Origin: Fidelibacterota bacterium
Lineage (GTDB): Bacteria > Fidelibacterota > Marinisomatia > Marinisomatales > TCS55
Length of the DNA stretch: 64,000 nucleotides
NCBI GenBank assembly: GCA_004124385.1
Contig: SCKN01000002.1
Span: 186,001 to 250,000, forward strand
Direction of reading: 5' to 3'
Shown piece by piece: positions 56,567 to 64,000 of the stretch (positions are counted from its first letter, which is position 1; every line of letters begins with the position of its first letter). The notes under the pieces were generated by a model. The model was not told the origin of the DNA, ran no database searches, and saw only the letters and a list, made by a program, of their open reading frames with translations. The position numbers were made by a program, and so were the translations under genes.

Positions 56567-57649
56567 TTAATTCAATATAACCAGTTCTTTGGTGGTTTTA
56601 TTCAACACCTCACAGCCGCCTTCATTAATAATAACATCGTCTTCAATGCGTACTCCGCCCCAGCCTGCTAAATATATTCCCGGTTCAATCGTAACAACAT
56701 TATTTGCTTCAAGCGTTTGTGTGCTCAATTGGCTCAAGCGCGGCTCGGTGTGAATTTCCAATCCAAGACCGTGGCCTGTGCCATGATTATAATATTCACC
56801 ATAACCATGTTCAGTAATATAATCTCGGGTGATGCTATCCATTTCTTTGCAAGACATTCCCGCCCTAGCAGCATTGCACCCTGCCTGTTGAGCTTCCTTT
56901 ACAATATTATAAATTTCACGATGCTTTTCTGTTGCTTCGCCTACGACAGGCGTCCGGGTCATATCCGCATGATAACCGGCAATTTTAGCCGCCGCGTCGA
57001 TAACAATAAAATCCCCTTTCTCGAATGGCCTATTTCCGGGGACAGCATGGGGCAATGCGCTGTTTGGACCGCCGGCAACAATGGGAGAATACGCCTCACC
57101 ATCACTTTCCTGGCGGTAGCGAGTGACTAATTGAATAGCCACTTCCTTTTCAGTGGTGCCAACTTTAAGCATAGGTATAATTTCTTCATAGATGGCATCT
57201 GTGATCTCGACAGCTGTTCGAATTGCGTCAAGCTCTGATTGATCTTTTACTGCTTGGAGGTTTTCCATAAGCATGGATGTGGATTCCCAATTAACATTTG
57301 AAAATGTGTCCTGCATAGCTTTGAATTGGCTAACACTGGTATGATCGCTTTCAAATCCTAACGTTAACCCATTTGGTATCAAATTATTTTTGTCGATTAT
57401 GGAAATATGCGTACCAAAATCAATAAACCGATCTAATCCTTTAACTTGTTCTTTAGACTGCACATCATATCGTCCATCAGAAATAAAGTATGATCCATCA
57501 GTCGTAATAAGACACGATGCTGCCGACCCCGTAAATCCAGAAAGATAACGGATGCTCGTCAAATTCGTTAACAGTATTCCATCAACGCCCATTCCTGATA
57601 GTTTATTTTTTAAATTATTCTGCCTTTTAATATAAATTTGTTCACTCAT
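56567..57649 (-). CDS. Xaa-Pro aminopeptidase/dipeptidase (M24B)
   Basis: 360 residues. N-terminal creatinase-like domain, then a pita-bread catalytic domain with metal ligands in VIDAAAKIAGYHADMTRT, HGTGHGLGLEIHTEP, VVTIEPGIYL and VRIEDDV. Cleaves N-terminal residues before proline or X-Pro dipeptides. Followed after 1 bp by the TPR gene upstream in the same unit. Confidence 0.92.
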   Translation of the reverse strand: MSEQIYIKRQNNLKNKLSGMGVDGILLTNLTSIRYLSGFTGSAASCLITTDGSYFISDGRYDVQSKEQVKGLDRFIDFGTHISIIDKNNLIPNGLTLGFESDHTSVSQFKAMQDTFSNVNWESTSMLMENLQAVKDQSELDAIRTAVEITDAIYEEIIPMLKVGTTEKEVAIQLVTRYRQESDGEAYSPIVAGGPNSALPHAVPGNRPFEKGDFIVIDAAAKIAGYHADMTRTPVVGEATEKHREIYNIVKEAQQAGCNAARAGMSCKEMDSITRDYITEHGYGEYYNHGTGHGLGLEIHTEPRLSQLSTQTLEANNVVTIEPGIYLAGWGGVRIEDDVIINEGGCEVLNKTTKELVILN

Positions 57650-57650
57650 T

Positions 57651-58286
57651 TTATTCTTCCAACATTTTTATAATTTCTTGTTTTTCACTTTTAATACGTT
57701 TTTTATCTGATCCCTTTTTTTCTAAAATATCCAATACAGTTAACGCTTGATGATGTAAGCCTTGGTTTCGTAAAACAGTGACCATGGTAAACGTCGCCAG
57801 CCTCGGGCTTATTTCAACACTGTCATTTTGTTTTTGGGGAAATGTTTTTTTACTCTTTTTCTGTTTTATTTTTGGTAGTGTTTTTTTCACCTCATGACTA
57901 TCTAACCATTCACGAGCTACATGGTTTCCAGGATCCCATTTTATCACCTGATGCCATGTTTTCATTACCGTAGTTTCCGTTCGTTGCAATTCAAGTTGTA
58001 TTTCTGCCAGACGTGTGGCAGCCTGTAAGTGTACTGTACCATTTTTTAACACAGACTTGAATAATTGTTCTGCTTGCTGCAAATCACCCGCAGATTGACT
58101 TGCCTGTCCTAAAACAAAAAGGCCATCTGAATTTTCCGGATGATACTCCAAGCCAATTGCACATACTTTTCGCGCTCGTTCCAGATCTCCATCCTTTAAA
58201 TAATGATCCGCCAGGACAGGAAATAAATACGTCTCAAAATTATTAGCAAAATTGAGCTCCATAGCGGTGCGACTTAACAAATCCAT
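57651..58286 (-). CDS. TPR-repeat protein
   Basis: 211 residues, no signal peptide. TPR-like helices at about 20-115 (DLERARKVCAIGLEYHPENS, GDLQQAEQLFKSVLKNGTVH). A basic linker (KQKKSKKTFPQKQ) follows, then a last repeat (LHHQALTVLDILEKKG). Adaptor function likely; the partner is unknown. Lies between the B12-binding subunit and the aminopeptidase with 1-2 bp gaps. Confidence 0.7.
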   Translation of the reverse strand: MDLLSRTAMELNFANNFETYLFPVLADHYLKDGDLERARKVCAIGLEYHPENSDGLFVLGQASQSAGDLQQAEQLFKSVLKNGTVHLQAATRLAEIQLELQRTETTVMKTWHQVIKWDPGNHVAREWLDSHEVKKTLPKIKQKKSKKTFPQKQNDSVEISPRLATFTMVTVLRNQGLHHQALTVLDILEKKGSDKKRIKSEKQEIIKMLEE

Positions 58287-58288
58287 AT

Positions 58289-58693
58289 TTATCGACGGTT
58301 GTTCTGAACCCAGTCTGTAAGATAATCAATGGTTGTCTGAACGGGTGTACCAGGACCAAATAATTTGCCGACACCAATACTGTTTAATGCGGCTATATCG
58401 TTTTCGGGGATAATACCACCGCCCGTGAGTAAAACATCATCTAGTCCTTTTTCATTCATTAATTCAATCACATGTGTAAAAATAGTCATGTGAGCATTAT
58501 TCAGGCTAGAAAGGGCAATAATGTCCACATCTTCCTGCAGGGCGGCTGAAACAATCATTTCAGGCGTTTGACGCAGACCCAAATAAATAACTTCCATCCC
58601 GGCATCGCGATAGGCCGATGCTAGTACTTTGATGCCGCGGTCATGGCCGTCCAGGCCTGGTTTTGCCATTAATATTCTGATTTTTCGTTCCAT
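58289..58693 (-). CDS. Methylmalonyl-CoA mutase small subunit, cobalamin-binding
   Basis: 134 residues, a complete B12-binding Rossmann domain. The cobalamin motif DGHDRG (DxHxxG) supplies the lower-ligand histidine, with LSSLNNAHM and [13 protein letters not shown] completing the pocket. It matches the C-terminal domain of methylmalonyl-CoA mutase as a separate chain, as in bacteria with split mutases. The catalytic large subunit is not in the window. Confidence 0.9.
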   Translation of the reverse strand: MERKIRILMAKPGLDGHDRGIKVLASAYRDAGMEVIYLGLRQTPEMIVSAALQEDVDIIALSSLNNAHMTIFTHVIELMNEKGLDDVLLTGGGIIPENDIAALNSIGVGKLFGPGTPVQTTIDYLTDWVQNNRR

Positions 58694-58778
58694 AGTCTTT
58701 ATCGCAGTATATTGAAAATTACAACTCTATTGCTGTTGATTTTAGTCAAATCCTAATTATGGATTTTTACAAATAGTA

Positions 58779-59222
58779 TTATTTTTTACTATCCAGCACT
58801 ATTGTGACCGGTCCATCATTTTGGATATTCACACTCATCATAGCTCCAAATTCTCCTGATTCTACCGGAATGTTTTGATTCGCCATCTTTATCTTAAAAT
58901 CTTCATAGAGAGCATTACCCTTTTCCGGGAGCGCTGCATGAACAAAACCGGGGCGTCTGCCTTTACGTGTATCCGCACATAATGTAAACTGGCTCACCAC
59001 TAACGCTGATCCGTTTACATCTTTAATGGATAAGTTCATTTTTCCATTTACATCATCAAAAATGCGCAAACCAGACACTTTATTTACCAAATAATCGACA
59101 TCGTTTTCTTCATCATCACTCATGACTCCCAACAGTATAACAAGTCCCTGATCGACTTCACCGGAAATAGTGCCATTGATTGTTACATTCCCGTATGTAA
59201 CACGTTGTAAGACTACAATCAA
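58779..59222 (-). CDS. dtd: D-aminoacyl-tRNA deacylase
   Basis: 147 residues. Frees tRNA from mischarged D-amino acids and glycine. Family signatures SQFTLCADTRKGRRPGF and the C-terminal MMSVNIQNDGPVTIVLDS are intact. ATG overlaps the dnaE stop by 4 bp. Confidence 0.94.
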   Translation of the reverse strand: MIVVLQRVTYGNVTINGTISGEVDQGLVILLGVMSDDEENDVDYLVNKVSGLRIFDDVNGKMNLSIKDVNGSALVVSQFTLCADTRKGRRPGFVHAALPEKGNALYEDFKIKMANQNIPVESGEFGAMMSVNIQNDGPVTIVLDSKK

Positions 59223-62200
59223 TTAGAAACCCAGATGTTATCTTTACCGTAGAGATCCCTTAGTTTTTTTATGAATTCCCGTCCGGCTGAAACACGAATA
59301 TTATGTGCAAAAATTCGCTGATCTTTTCCTCCAACCACCGGTATGTGAAATAGTAACCCGCAGCTGCCATGATTATTTTGAGCGAGTGTATATATTGCAT
59401 CAACATCATTTGGAGTCATTTCATCAGGTTCAAATTTGATATTTACATTTTTAGAAAAATAGTCACGGGCGTTATCTAATGAAACAATCTCATCGGCAAT
59501 AATCTTCAAATCACTAAAATCTGATGTATCTGTTGGTCGGCCACTTACAAAAATAATTTCATCATTATCCAAAAGGTCTTTATACTTATCAAATACTGAA
59601 CTGAACGTGAGTATTTCTGCCTGTCCCCCAAGACATTCAAGCTTAAAAAAGGCCATTTGGTTATTCTTACGGTCAAAATGCAGTCTGAATTCTTGGATAG
59701 AACCACCAATGCGTACTGTCTCCATTTTTAGTTCTTCAACATTTTCGGAAAAATCAAAATTGCTGAATTCTTCCAAATCTTCGGCATGTTTTAAGAGTGG
59801 ATGGCCGGAAATATACAAACCAAGGACTTCTTTTTCTTTTTGCAGGGAAACGCTGTCTGGCCAGTTATCAGCGCTAACTAAATTAGGGACCATTGCTGAT
59901 TGTCCATTAGAAGCCTGACCAAAAAGGTCTTCTTGGTTACGATGTTTATTTTCCTGAATTTGTTGACCGTATTTTATTGCTATATCAATTGTTGCAAATT
60001 GTTCAGCTCGGGTTCCCTCGAGGCCATCCATGGCGCCGGCCATAACCAGACTTTCTAACACCCTTTTATTGACAGCGCGCAAACTAACACGAGACGTAAA
60101 ATCTAATATGGATTCAAAGGGGCCGTCTGAATCACGTGCGTCTAAAATATGTTCTAAGGCTTTCGCACCAACATTTTTAATTGCATTTAGACCAAAAGAA
60201 ATCGTTTTTTTATCTACAGGGCGAAAGTAGATATCAGATACATTTACATTCGGTGAATCCACTGTGATTTTAAGCTTCCTGCATTCATTAATAAGAATCA
60301 CCACGCGGTCAATATTAGACATTTCACTGGTAAGGTTTGCAGACATGAACTCTGCTGGATAATGGGTCTTTAGCCAAGCTGTTTGGTAGGCCACATACGC
60401 ATAGGCGGTGGAGTGGCTTTTATTAAATCCATATTCCGCAAATTTCTCGATGAGAGAATAAATTTCTCCGGCTTTTTTACGGTCGATGCCATTTTCTACA
60501 GCACCATCAATAAACTTTGTACTCATTTCATCCATGAGCTTTTTAATCTTTTTACCCATGGCGCGGCGCATAATATCAGCTTCTGCAAGGGTAAATTTGG
60601 CAACTTCATGGGCGATCTGCATCACCTGTTCCTGGTAAACAATAATGCCATACGTTTCTTCAAGAATTTTTTCTAAAGTTGGATGGATATAAGTGATCTT
60701 TTTCTTGCCATGCTTACGTTTAATAAAATTATCTATATTTTCCATTGGACCCGGACGATACAATGCATTCATAGCAATCAGGTCTTCGATTTGGGTCGGT
60801 TTTAATTTTTTCAAAAATTCACGCATACCAGAAGATTCAAACTGGAAAACACCTATGGTTAATCCTTTCGCAAATAGTTTATATACTTTGGGGTCTTCCA
60901 TATTAATCTTGGCAATATCAATTTTTTCACCCCGCTTTTTTAACAGCTTCAATGCATGATCAATTACAGTCAAATTGCGAAGACCCAGAAAATCCATTTT
61001 TAACAAACCTAAATCTTCCAGTCCTTTCATATCATATTGACTGGTGATATCGCCTGTATTAGATTTGAATAATGGTGTAAAGTCTGTTAAATCTCCCGGA
61101 GTAATAACAACGCCCGCAGCATGGGTGGACGCGTGTCGATTCATGCCTTCTAAAGTTAATGCATGCTTAATCAATTCCTTATATTTACCATCAGCAGCTT
61201 CTCGCATTTCAGGATTTTGTTTCAATGCTTGATCTAATGTAATAGAAGGTCCCACGGGAATCATTTTGGCAATCTTATCCACTTCTCCAAATGAAAAACC
61301 AAGAACTCTACCCACATCACGCACTGCTTGGCGTGCTTTCATTTTTCCAAACGTAATGATTTGTGTTACAGAATTCTCACCATATTGTTGTTTAATATAA
61401 TCAATTACTTCTCCGCGACGTTCAATACAAAAATCTATATCTATATCGGGAAGGCTGACACGTTCCGGGTTTAGAAATCGTTCAAAAAGTAAGTTATGCT
61501 TCATAGGATCTATCGTCGTAATATTCAATGCATAAGACGTCAAACTTCCAGCAGCTGAACCTCTTCCAGGCCCTACAGGGATACCATTGTCTTTTGCATA
61601 TTTCACAAAATCCATTGTAATCAAAAAATATCCGGCAAAACCCATTTTCTGAATAACATCCAATTCATGATCCAATCGCCCTTGTAGATCCAGTGTAATA
61701 TCACCATAAATATCCCGAACTCCTTTTTCACATAAAAAACGCAGATATGCATCCGGGTTTTGATCCGGTGCATCTTCCGGGATGGGAAATGTAGGCAAAT
61801 AATATTTGCCCATGGGCAATTCAAGGTCTATACTATCAGCTATCTTGCGTGTATTTGCCAACGCATCAGGATAATCTTTAAAGAGCTTAAACATCTCATC
61901 CTGTGTCTTGAAATAGAACTCAGGTGTAGCATACCGCAAACGATTAGGATCATCTCTCTCTTTTCCCGTTCCCAGACAGATATGAATATCGTGTGCTTCC
62001 CAATGTTCTTGTTTGGCATAATGGGCATCATTCGTTGCAACAAGAGGTAAATCCAATTCCCGAGCCAATTTGGTTATTAATTCAACATTTCGCTTTTCAG
62101 CATCAATTCCATGGTTTTGAATTTCCAGATAAAATCGCCCAGGAAACATTTCAGCATATTCTAATGCAGTCGCTTTAGCACCTTCCCAATCATCATTTAA

Positions 62201-62650
62201 TAATTTTTCAGTCACCTCGCCTTTTAAACATCCGGATGTACAAATCAATCCTTCACTATATAGCTTCAGCAATTCTTTATCTATGCGGGGACGATAATAG
62301 AATCCTTCTAAATAACCAATCGTAACCAACTTCATGAGGTTTCGATAGCCGGTATAATTCTGTGCTAATAAAATAAGATGATTATTTCCCCAACCGCCTT
62401 CTGCTCGTGGTTTTTTATCAAAACGACTGCCATAGGCTACATAAATCTCGCAACCAATAATGGGTTTTACTCCCGCTTTTTTTGCCGATTTATAATAGGG
62501 AACAACACTGAACATATTTCCATGTTCAGTAAGTGCCACCGAATCCATCTTCATGTCATCGATGGTATTCACCAGCGTCTGGACGGTCTGTGCACCGTCT
62601 AAAAGACTGTAATCTGAATGGTTATGTAAATGGACGAATTCAGCGGACAT
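59219..62650 (-). CDS. dnaE: DNA polymerase III alpha subunit
   Basis: 1,143 residues. N-terminal PHP domain (FVHLHNHSDYSLLDGAQTV), polymerase catalytic aspartates in LPDIDIDFCIERRGEVI, GPGRGSAAGSL, finger segments RHASTHAAGVVI, EQVMQIA, FNKSHSTAYAYVAYQTAWL, a helix-hairpin-helix, and a C-terminal OB region (VRIGGSIQEFRLHFDRKN). No intein or deletion seen. Main replicative polymerase, DnaE1 type. Confidence 0.97.
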   Translation of the reverse strand: MSAEFVHLHNHSDYSLLDGAQTVQTLVNTIDDMKMDSVALTEHGNMFSVVPYYKSAKKAGVKPIIGCEIYVAYGSRFDKKPRAEGGWGNNHLILLAQNYTGYRNLMKLVTIGYLEGFYYRPRIDKELLKLYSEGLICTSGCLKGEVTEKLLNDDWEGAKATALEYAEMFPGRFYLEIQNHGIDAEKRNVELITKLARELDLPLVATNDAHYAKQEHWEAHDIHICLGTGKERDDPNRLRYATPEFYFKTQDEMFKLFKDYPDALANTRKIADSIDLELPMGKYYLPTFPIPEDAPDQNPDAYLRFLCEKGVRDIYGDITLDLQGRLDHELDVIQKMGFAGYFLITMDFVKYAKDNGIPVGPGRGSAAGSLTSYALNITTIDPMKHNLLFERFLNPERVSLPDIDIDFCIERRGEVIDYIKQQYGENSVTQIITFGKMKARQAVRDVGRVLGFSFGEVDKIAKMIPVGPSITLDQALKQNPEMREAADGKYKELIKHALTLEGMNRHASTHAAGVVITPGDLTDFTPLFKSNTGDITSQYDMKGLEDLGLLKMDFLGLRNLTVIDHALKLLKKRGEKIDIAKINMEDPKVYKLFAKGLTIGVFQFESSGMREFLKKLKPTQIEDLIAMNALYRPGPMENIDNFIKRKHGKKKITYIHPTLEKILEETYGIIVYQEQVMQIAHEVAKFTLAEADIMRRAMGKKIKKLMDEMSTKFIDGAVENGIDRKKAGEIYSLIEKFAEYGFNKSHSTAYAYVAYQTAWLKTHYPAEFMSANLTSEMSNIDRVVILINECRKLKITVDSPNVNVSDIYFRPVDKKTISFGLNAIKNVGAKALEHILDARDSDGPFESILDFTSRVSLRAVNKRVLESLVMAGAMDGLEGTRAEQFATIDIAIKYGQQIQENKHRNQEDLFGQASNGQSAMVPNLVSADNWPDSVSLQKEKEVLGLYISGHPLLKHAEDLEEFSNFDFSENVEELKMETVRIGGSIQEFRLHFDRKNNQMAFFKLECLGGQAEILTFSSVFDKYKDLLDNDEIIFVSGRPTDTSDFSDLKIIADEIVSLDNARDYFSKNVNIKFEPDEMTPNDVDAIYTLAQNNHGSCGLLFHIPVVGGKDQRIFAHNIRVSAGREFIKKLRDLYGKDNIWVSN

Positions 62651-63485
62651 AATTATCCATGAAAAATGCCATTAATCCTGCTATTGTACTGAATTTTAAT
62701 ACCTCGGAAAATCGTTTAGCCTGCTTAATTGCAGGTCTTTTCAGGAATGAAAATACAATCATTGCCAAAGGAATTTCTACACCTAAAACAAGGACAAGCA
62801 AATAAGGGAAACCATAATAATTGTAGAAAAATGGAATGAGTGCTCCGATTCCAATAATAAGAGCTCCAACGTTGACAATTTTAGCTGATTTATTTAATCC
62901 GACTTTTACCGGGAACGTGTTTAAGCCCGCTATGGAGTCGCCTTCAATATCAGCCATATCTTTTACTAATTCACGAACAAAAGTGAGCCCAAAGGCTAAA
63001 CATGCCGGAATAATCATCGTCTCTATTTTGCCAAACGCAGCACCGGCAAAAATAAATGATAGGCTTAACATCGCAGCAACAGCTGCATTACCAATTAAAG
63101 GTGTTCCTTTTAGTATTTTACTGTAAATAATCAACGTAGGTAGAGCCAGGCCTATGGCAATAAATGCTGCCCACGGATGCAGTATTAATGCAAAAAGACT
63201 TCCCGCAATAAATAGAATTGTCGAAAGAATATTTGCAGTTTTAATTTTAACAGCACCTGTTACTAAAGGTCGGCGAGGTCTATTAATCATATCTATTTTA
63301 TAATCAACTATGTCATTATAGGCATTTGCGGCTGCATTATAACACACAACAACTAGAATAGTTAACAACAGTGTTTTCGTATCACATATCCCATCCATGA
63401 TACTGGCGCAAACAATCATGGCGAAAGCAGATGTAACAAGGTTAAAAGGGCGTAAAAGTTCTAAATGGTGCCAAAGTGATTTCAT
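62640..63485 (-). CDS. UbiA-family prenyltransferase, GGGP/DGGGP-synthase-like
   Basis: 281 residues, eight or nine membrane helices. Asp-rich motifs NAYNDIVDYKIDMINRPRRP and ELVKDMADIEGD are intact. The INRPRRPLVTG and DIEGD patterns resemble digeranylgeranylglyceryl-phosphate synthases and related bacterial homologues rather than MenA. Substrate in this organism is unknown; an ether-lipid, quinone or chlorophyll-like acceptor would all fit the family. Overlaps the dnaE start by 11 bp. Confidence 0.78.
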   Translation of the reverse strand: MKSLWHHLELLRPFNLVTSAFAMIVCASIMDGICDTKTLLLTILVVVCYNAAANAYNDIVDYKIDMINRPRRPLVTGAVKIKTANILSTILFIAGSLFALILHPWAAFIAIGLALPTLIIYSKILKGTPLIGNAAVAAMLSLSFIFAGAAFGKIETMIIPACLAFGLTFVRELVKDMADIEGDSIAGLNTFPVKVGLNKSAKIVNVGALIIGIGALIPFFYNYYGFPYLLVLVLGVEIPLAMIVFSFLKRPAIKQAKRFSEVLKFSTIAGLMAFFMDNYVR

Positions 63486-64000
63486 ATTATTTTTACCTTT
63501 AGAATACGGTCATCCCCATTAAAATCTGCAATAAGTTCTTTATTAGTAAACTGATTAATATCAAAACATGCACTGACATTTTGAGGATGCTCTCCCAGTC
63601 CTACTTCCATAATTAACCAACCACCTGAATGAACCCATTTTTTAGCCATGTTAGATAAATGTCTGTAAAATGTTAACCCATCTTTATGATCCGTTAATGC
63701 CAGTTCTGGCTCATAATCACGGACCTCTGTCATAAGTATATCCATCTCATTTATTGGAATATACGGTGGATTCATGAGTAAACAATCGTATACGGGTTCA
63801 ACAGGTGTGAACTGCAAAAAATCTGTCTGTAAAAATTGGACATTTGTTATTTTATTTAATGCTGCATTTTCTTCAGCTATTGCTAAAGCACCACCGGATA
63901 TATCCAAGCCAAGTACTGATGCAGATGAAATTTCTGCTGCCACTGAAATTGCAATACACCCAGAGCCTGTTCCTATATCCACAACGTGTGGTTTGTCAAA
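63482..64000 (-). CDS. prmC: Peptide chain release factor glutamine methyltransferase, partial
   Basis: 173 codons; the N-terminus lies beyond the right edge (the frame is open to 64000, reading KPHVVDIGTGSGCIAIS). SAM motif DIGTGSGCIAISVA and the substrate-glutamine motif LLMNPPYIP are clear, followed by DYEPELALTDHKDGLTFYR, characteristic of PrmC/HemK. Methylates the GGQ motif of RF1/RF2. Overlaps the UbiA gene by 4 bp. Confidence 0.92.
   Translation of the reverse strand, partial: FDKPHVVDIGTGSGCIAISVAAEISSASVLGLDISGGALAIAEENAALNKITNVQFLQTDFLQFTPVEPVYDCLLMNPPYIPINEMDILMTEVRDYEPELALTDHKDGLTFYRHLSNMAKKWVHSGGWLIMEVGLGEHPQNVSACFDINQFTNKELIADFNGDDRILKVKII

Overview
The window looks like a chromosomal stretch of a Gram-negative, AT-rich, menaquinone-using bacterium of the Fibrobacterota-Chlorobiota-Bacteroidota group. 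Candidatus Neomarinimicrobiota (Marinimicrobia, SAR406) is my best guess. The evidence is the type IX-secretion-like C-terminal domain (NPFNPQTSI, then YNLLGKEV) on a giant secreted protein, the many small secreted beta-propeller and outer-membrane proteins, the compact ATGA/TTGA-overlapped operons, and the standalone B12-binding mutase subunit. The phylum assignment is inference; no rRNA or tRNA is present.

Region 1 (1-8914, minus strand) is an almost complete menaquinone cluster. In transcription order from the right it holds a TetR regulator, ubiE/menG, a menI-type thioesterase, menF, menD, menB, a GxxExxY gene, menA, and one open frame fusing menC to menE that runs off the left edge. menH is not seen. 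Nearly every junction carries short degenerate repeats of three families: A (GTGCCTTTTGTGGCTATT), B (CTGTGTCTCCGTGGTTCAC) and C (AGTGTT/AACACT arrays). Several copies lie in frame inside MenD and MenF. The GxxExxY gene sits between inverted A repeats like a tiny mobile cassette. I rate this as the most interesting system in the window.

Region 2 (9017-12166, plus strand) is an aroC-aroK-aroB-aroQ shikimate operon, which supplies the chorismate that MenF consumes. It is divergent from the TetR gene across a shared 100-bp region with a clear palindromic operator. A possible carA 5' fragment follows.

Region 3 (12350-35187, minus strand) reads as one 23-kb operon: FlgT-like protein, LPP20-like protein, secreted TlpA-like thioredoxin (broken in a 60-bp tandem repeat), CsgG-like protein, a giant adhesin of about 5,390 residues (FN3 and parallel beta-helix modules, Ig-like modules, sorting domain; one frameshift near its 5' end), FecR-domain protein, and CHASE2-adenylate cyclase. 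Together they suggest an envelope-sensing and surface-display system.

Region 4 (35380-47470, plus strand) holds a TPR-SLH lipoprotein, a PAP2 membrane enzyme, small envelope proteins, ligA, a PAP2 phosphatase, a sugar-dehydrogenase-like propeller protein, an ABC-2 exporter, a beta-barrel gene with an internal stop, and a CsgG/FlgT/beta-barrel fusion.

Region 5 (47467-64000, mostly minus strand) holds a nucleotide pyrophosphatase/phosphodiesterase, two secreted propeller proteins flanking a protease-propeller-barrel protein, a HAD hydrolase, a palindromic repeat element, an AlkA-type glycosylase, a methyltransferase, an M24 aminopeptidase, a TPR protein, a B12-binding subunit, dtd, dnaE, a UbiA prenyltransferase and partial prmC. 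No long stretch lacks genes; the larger gaps are listed with what they contain.
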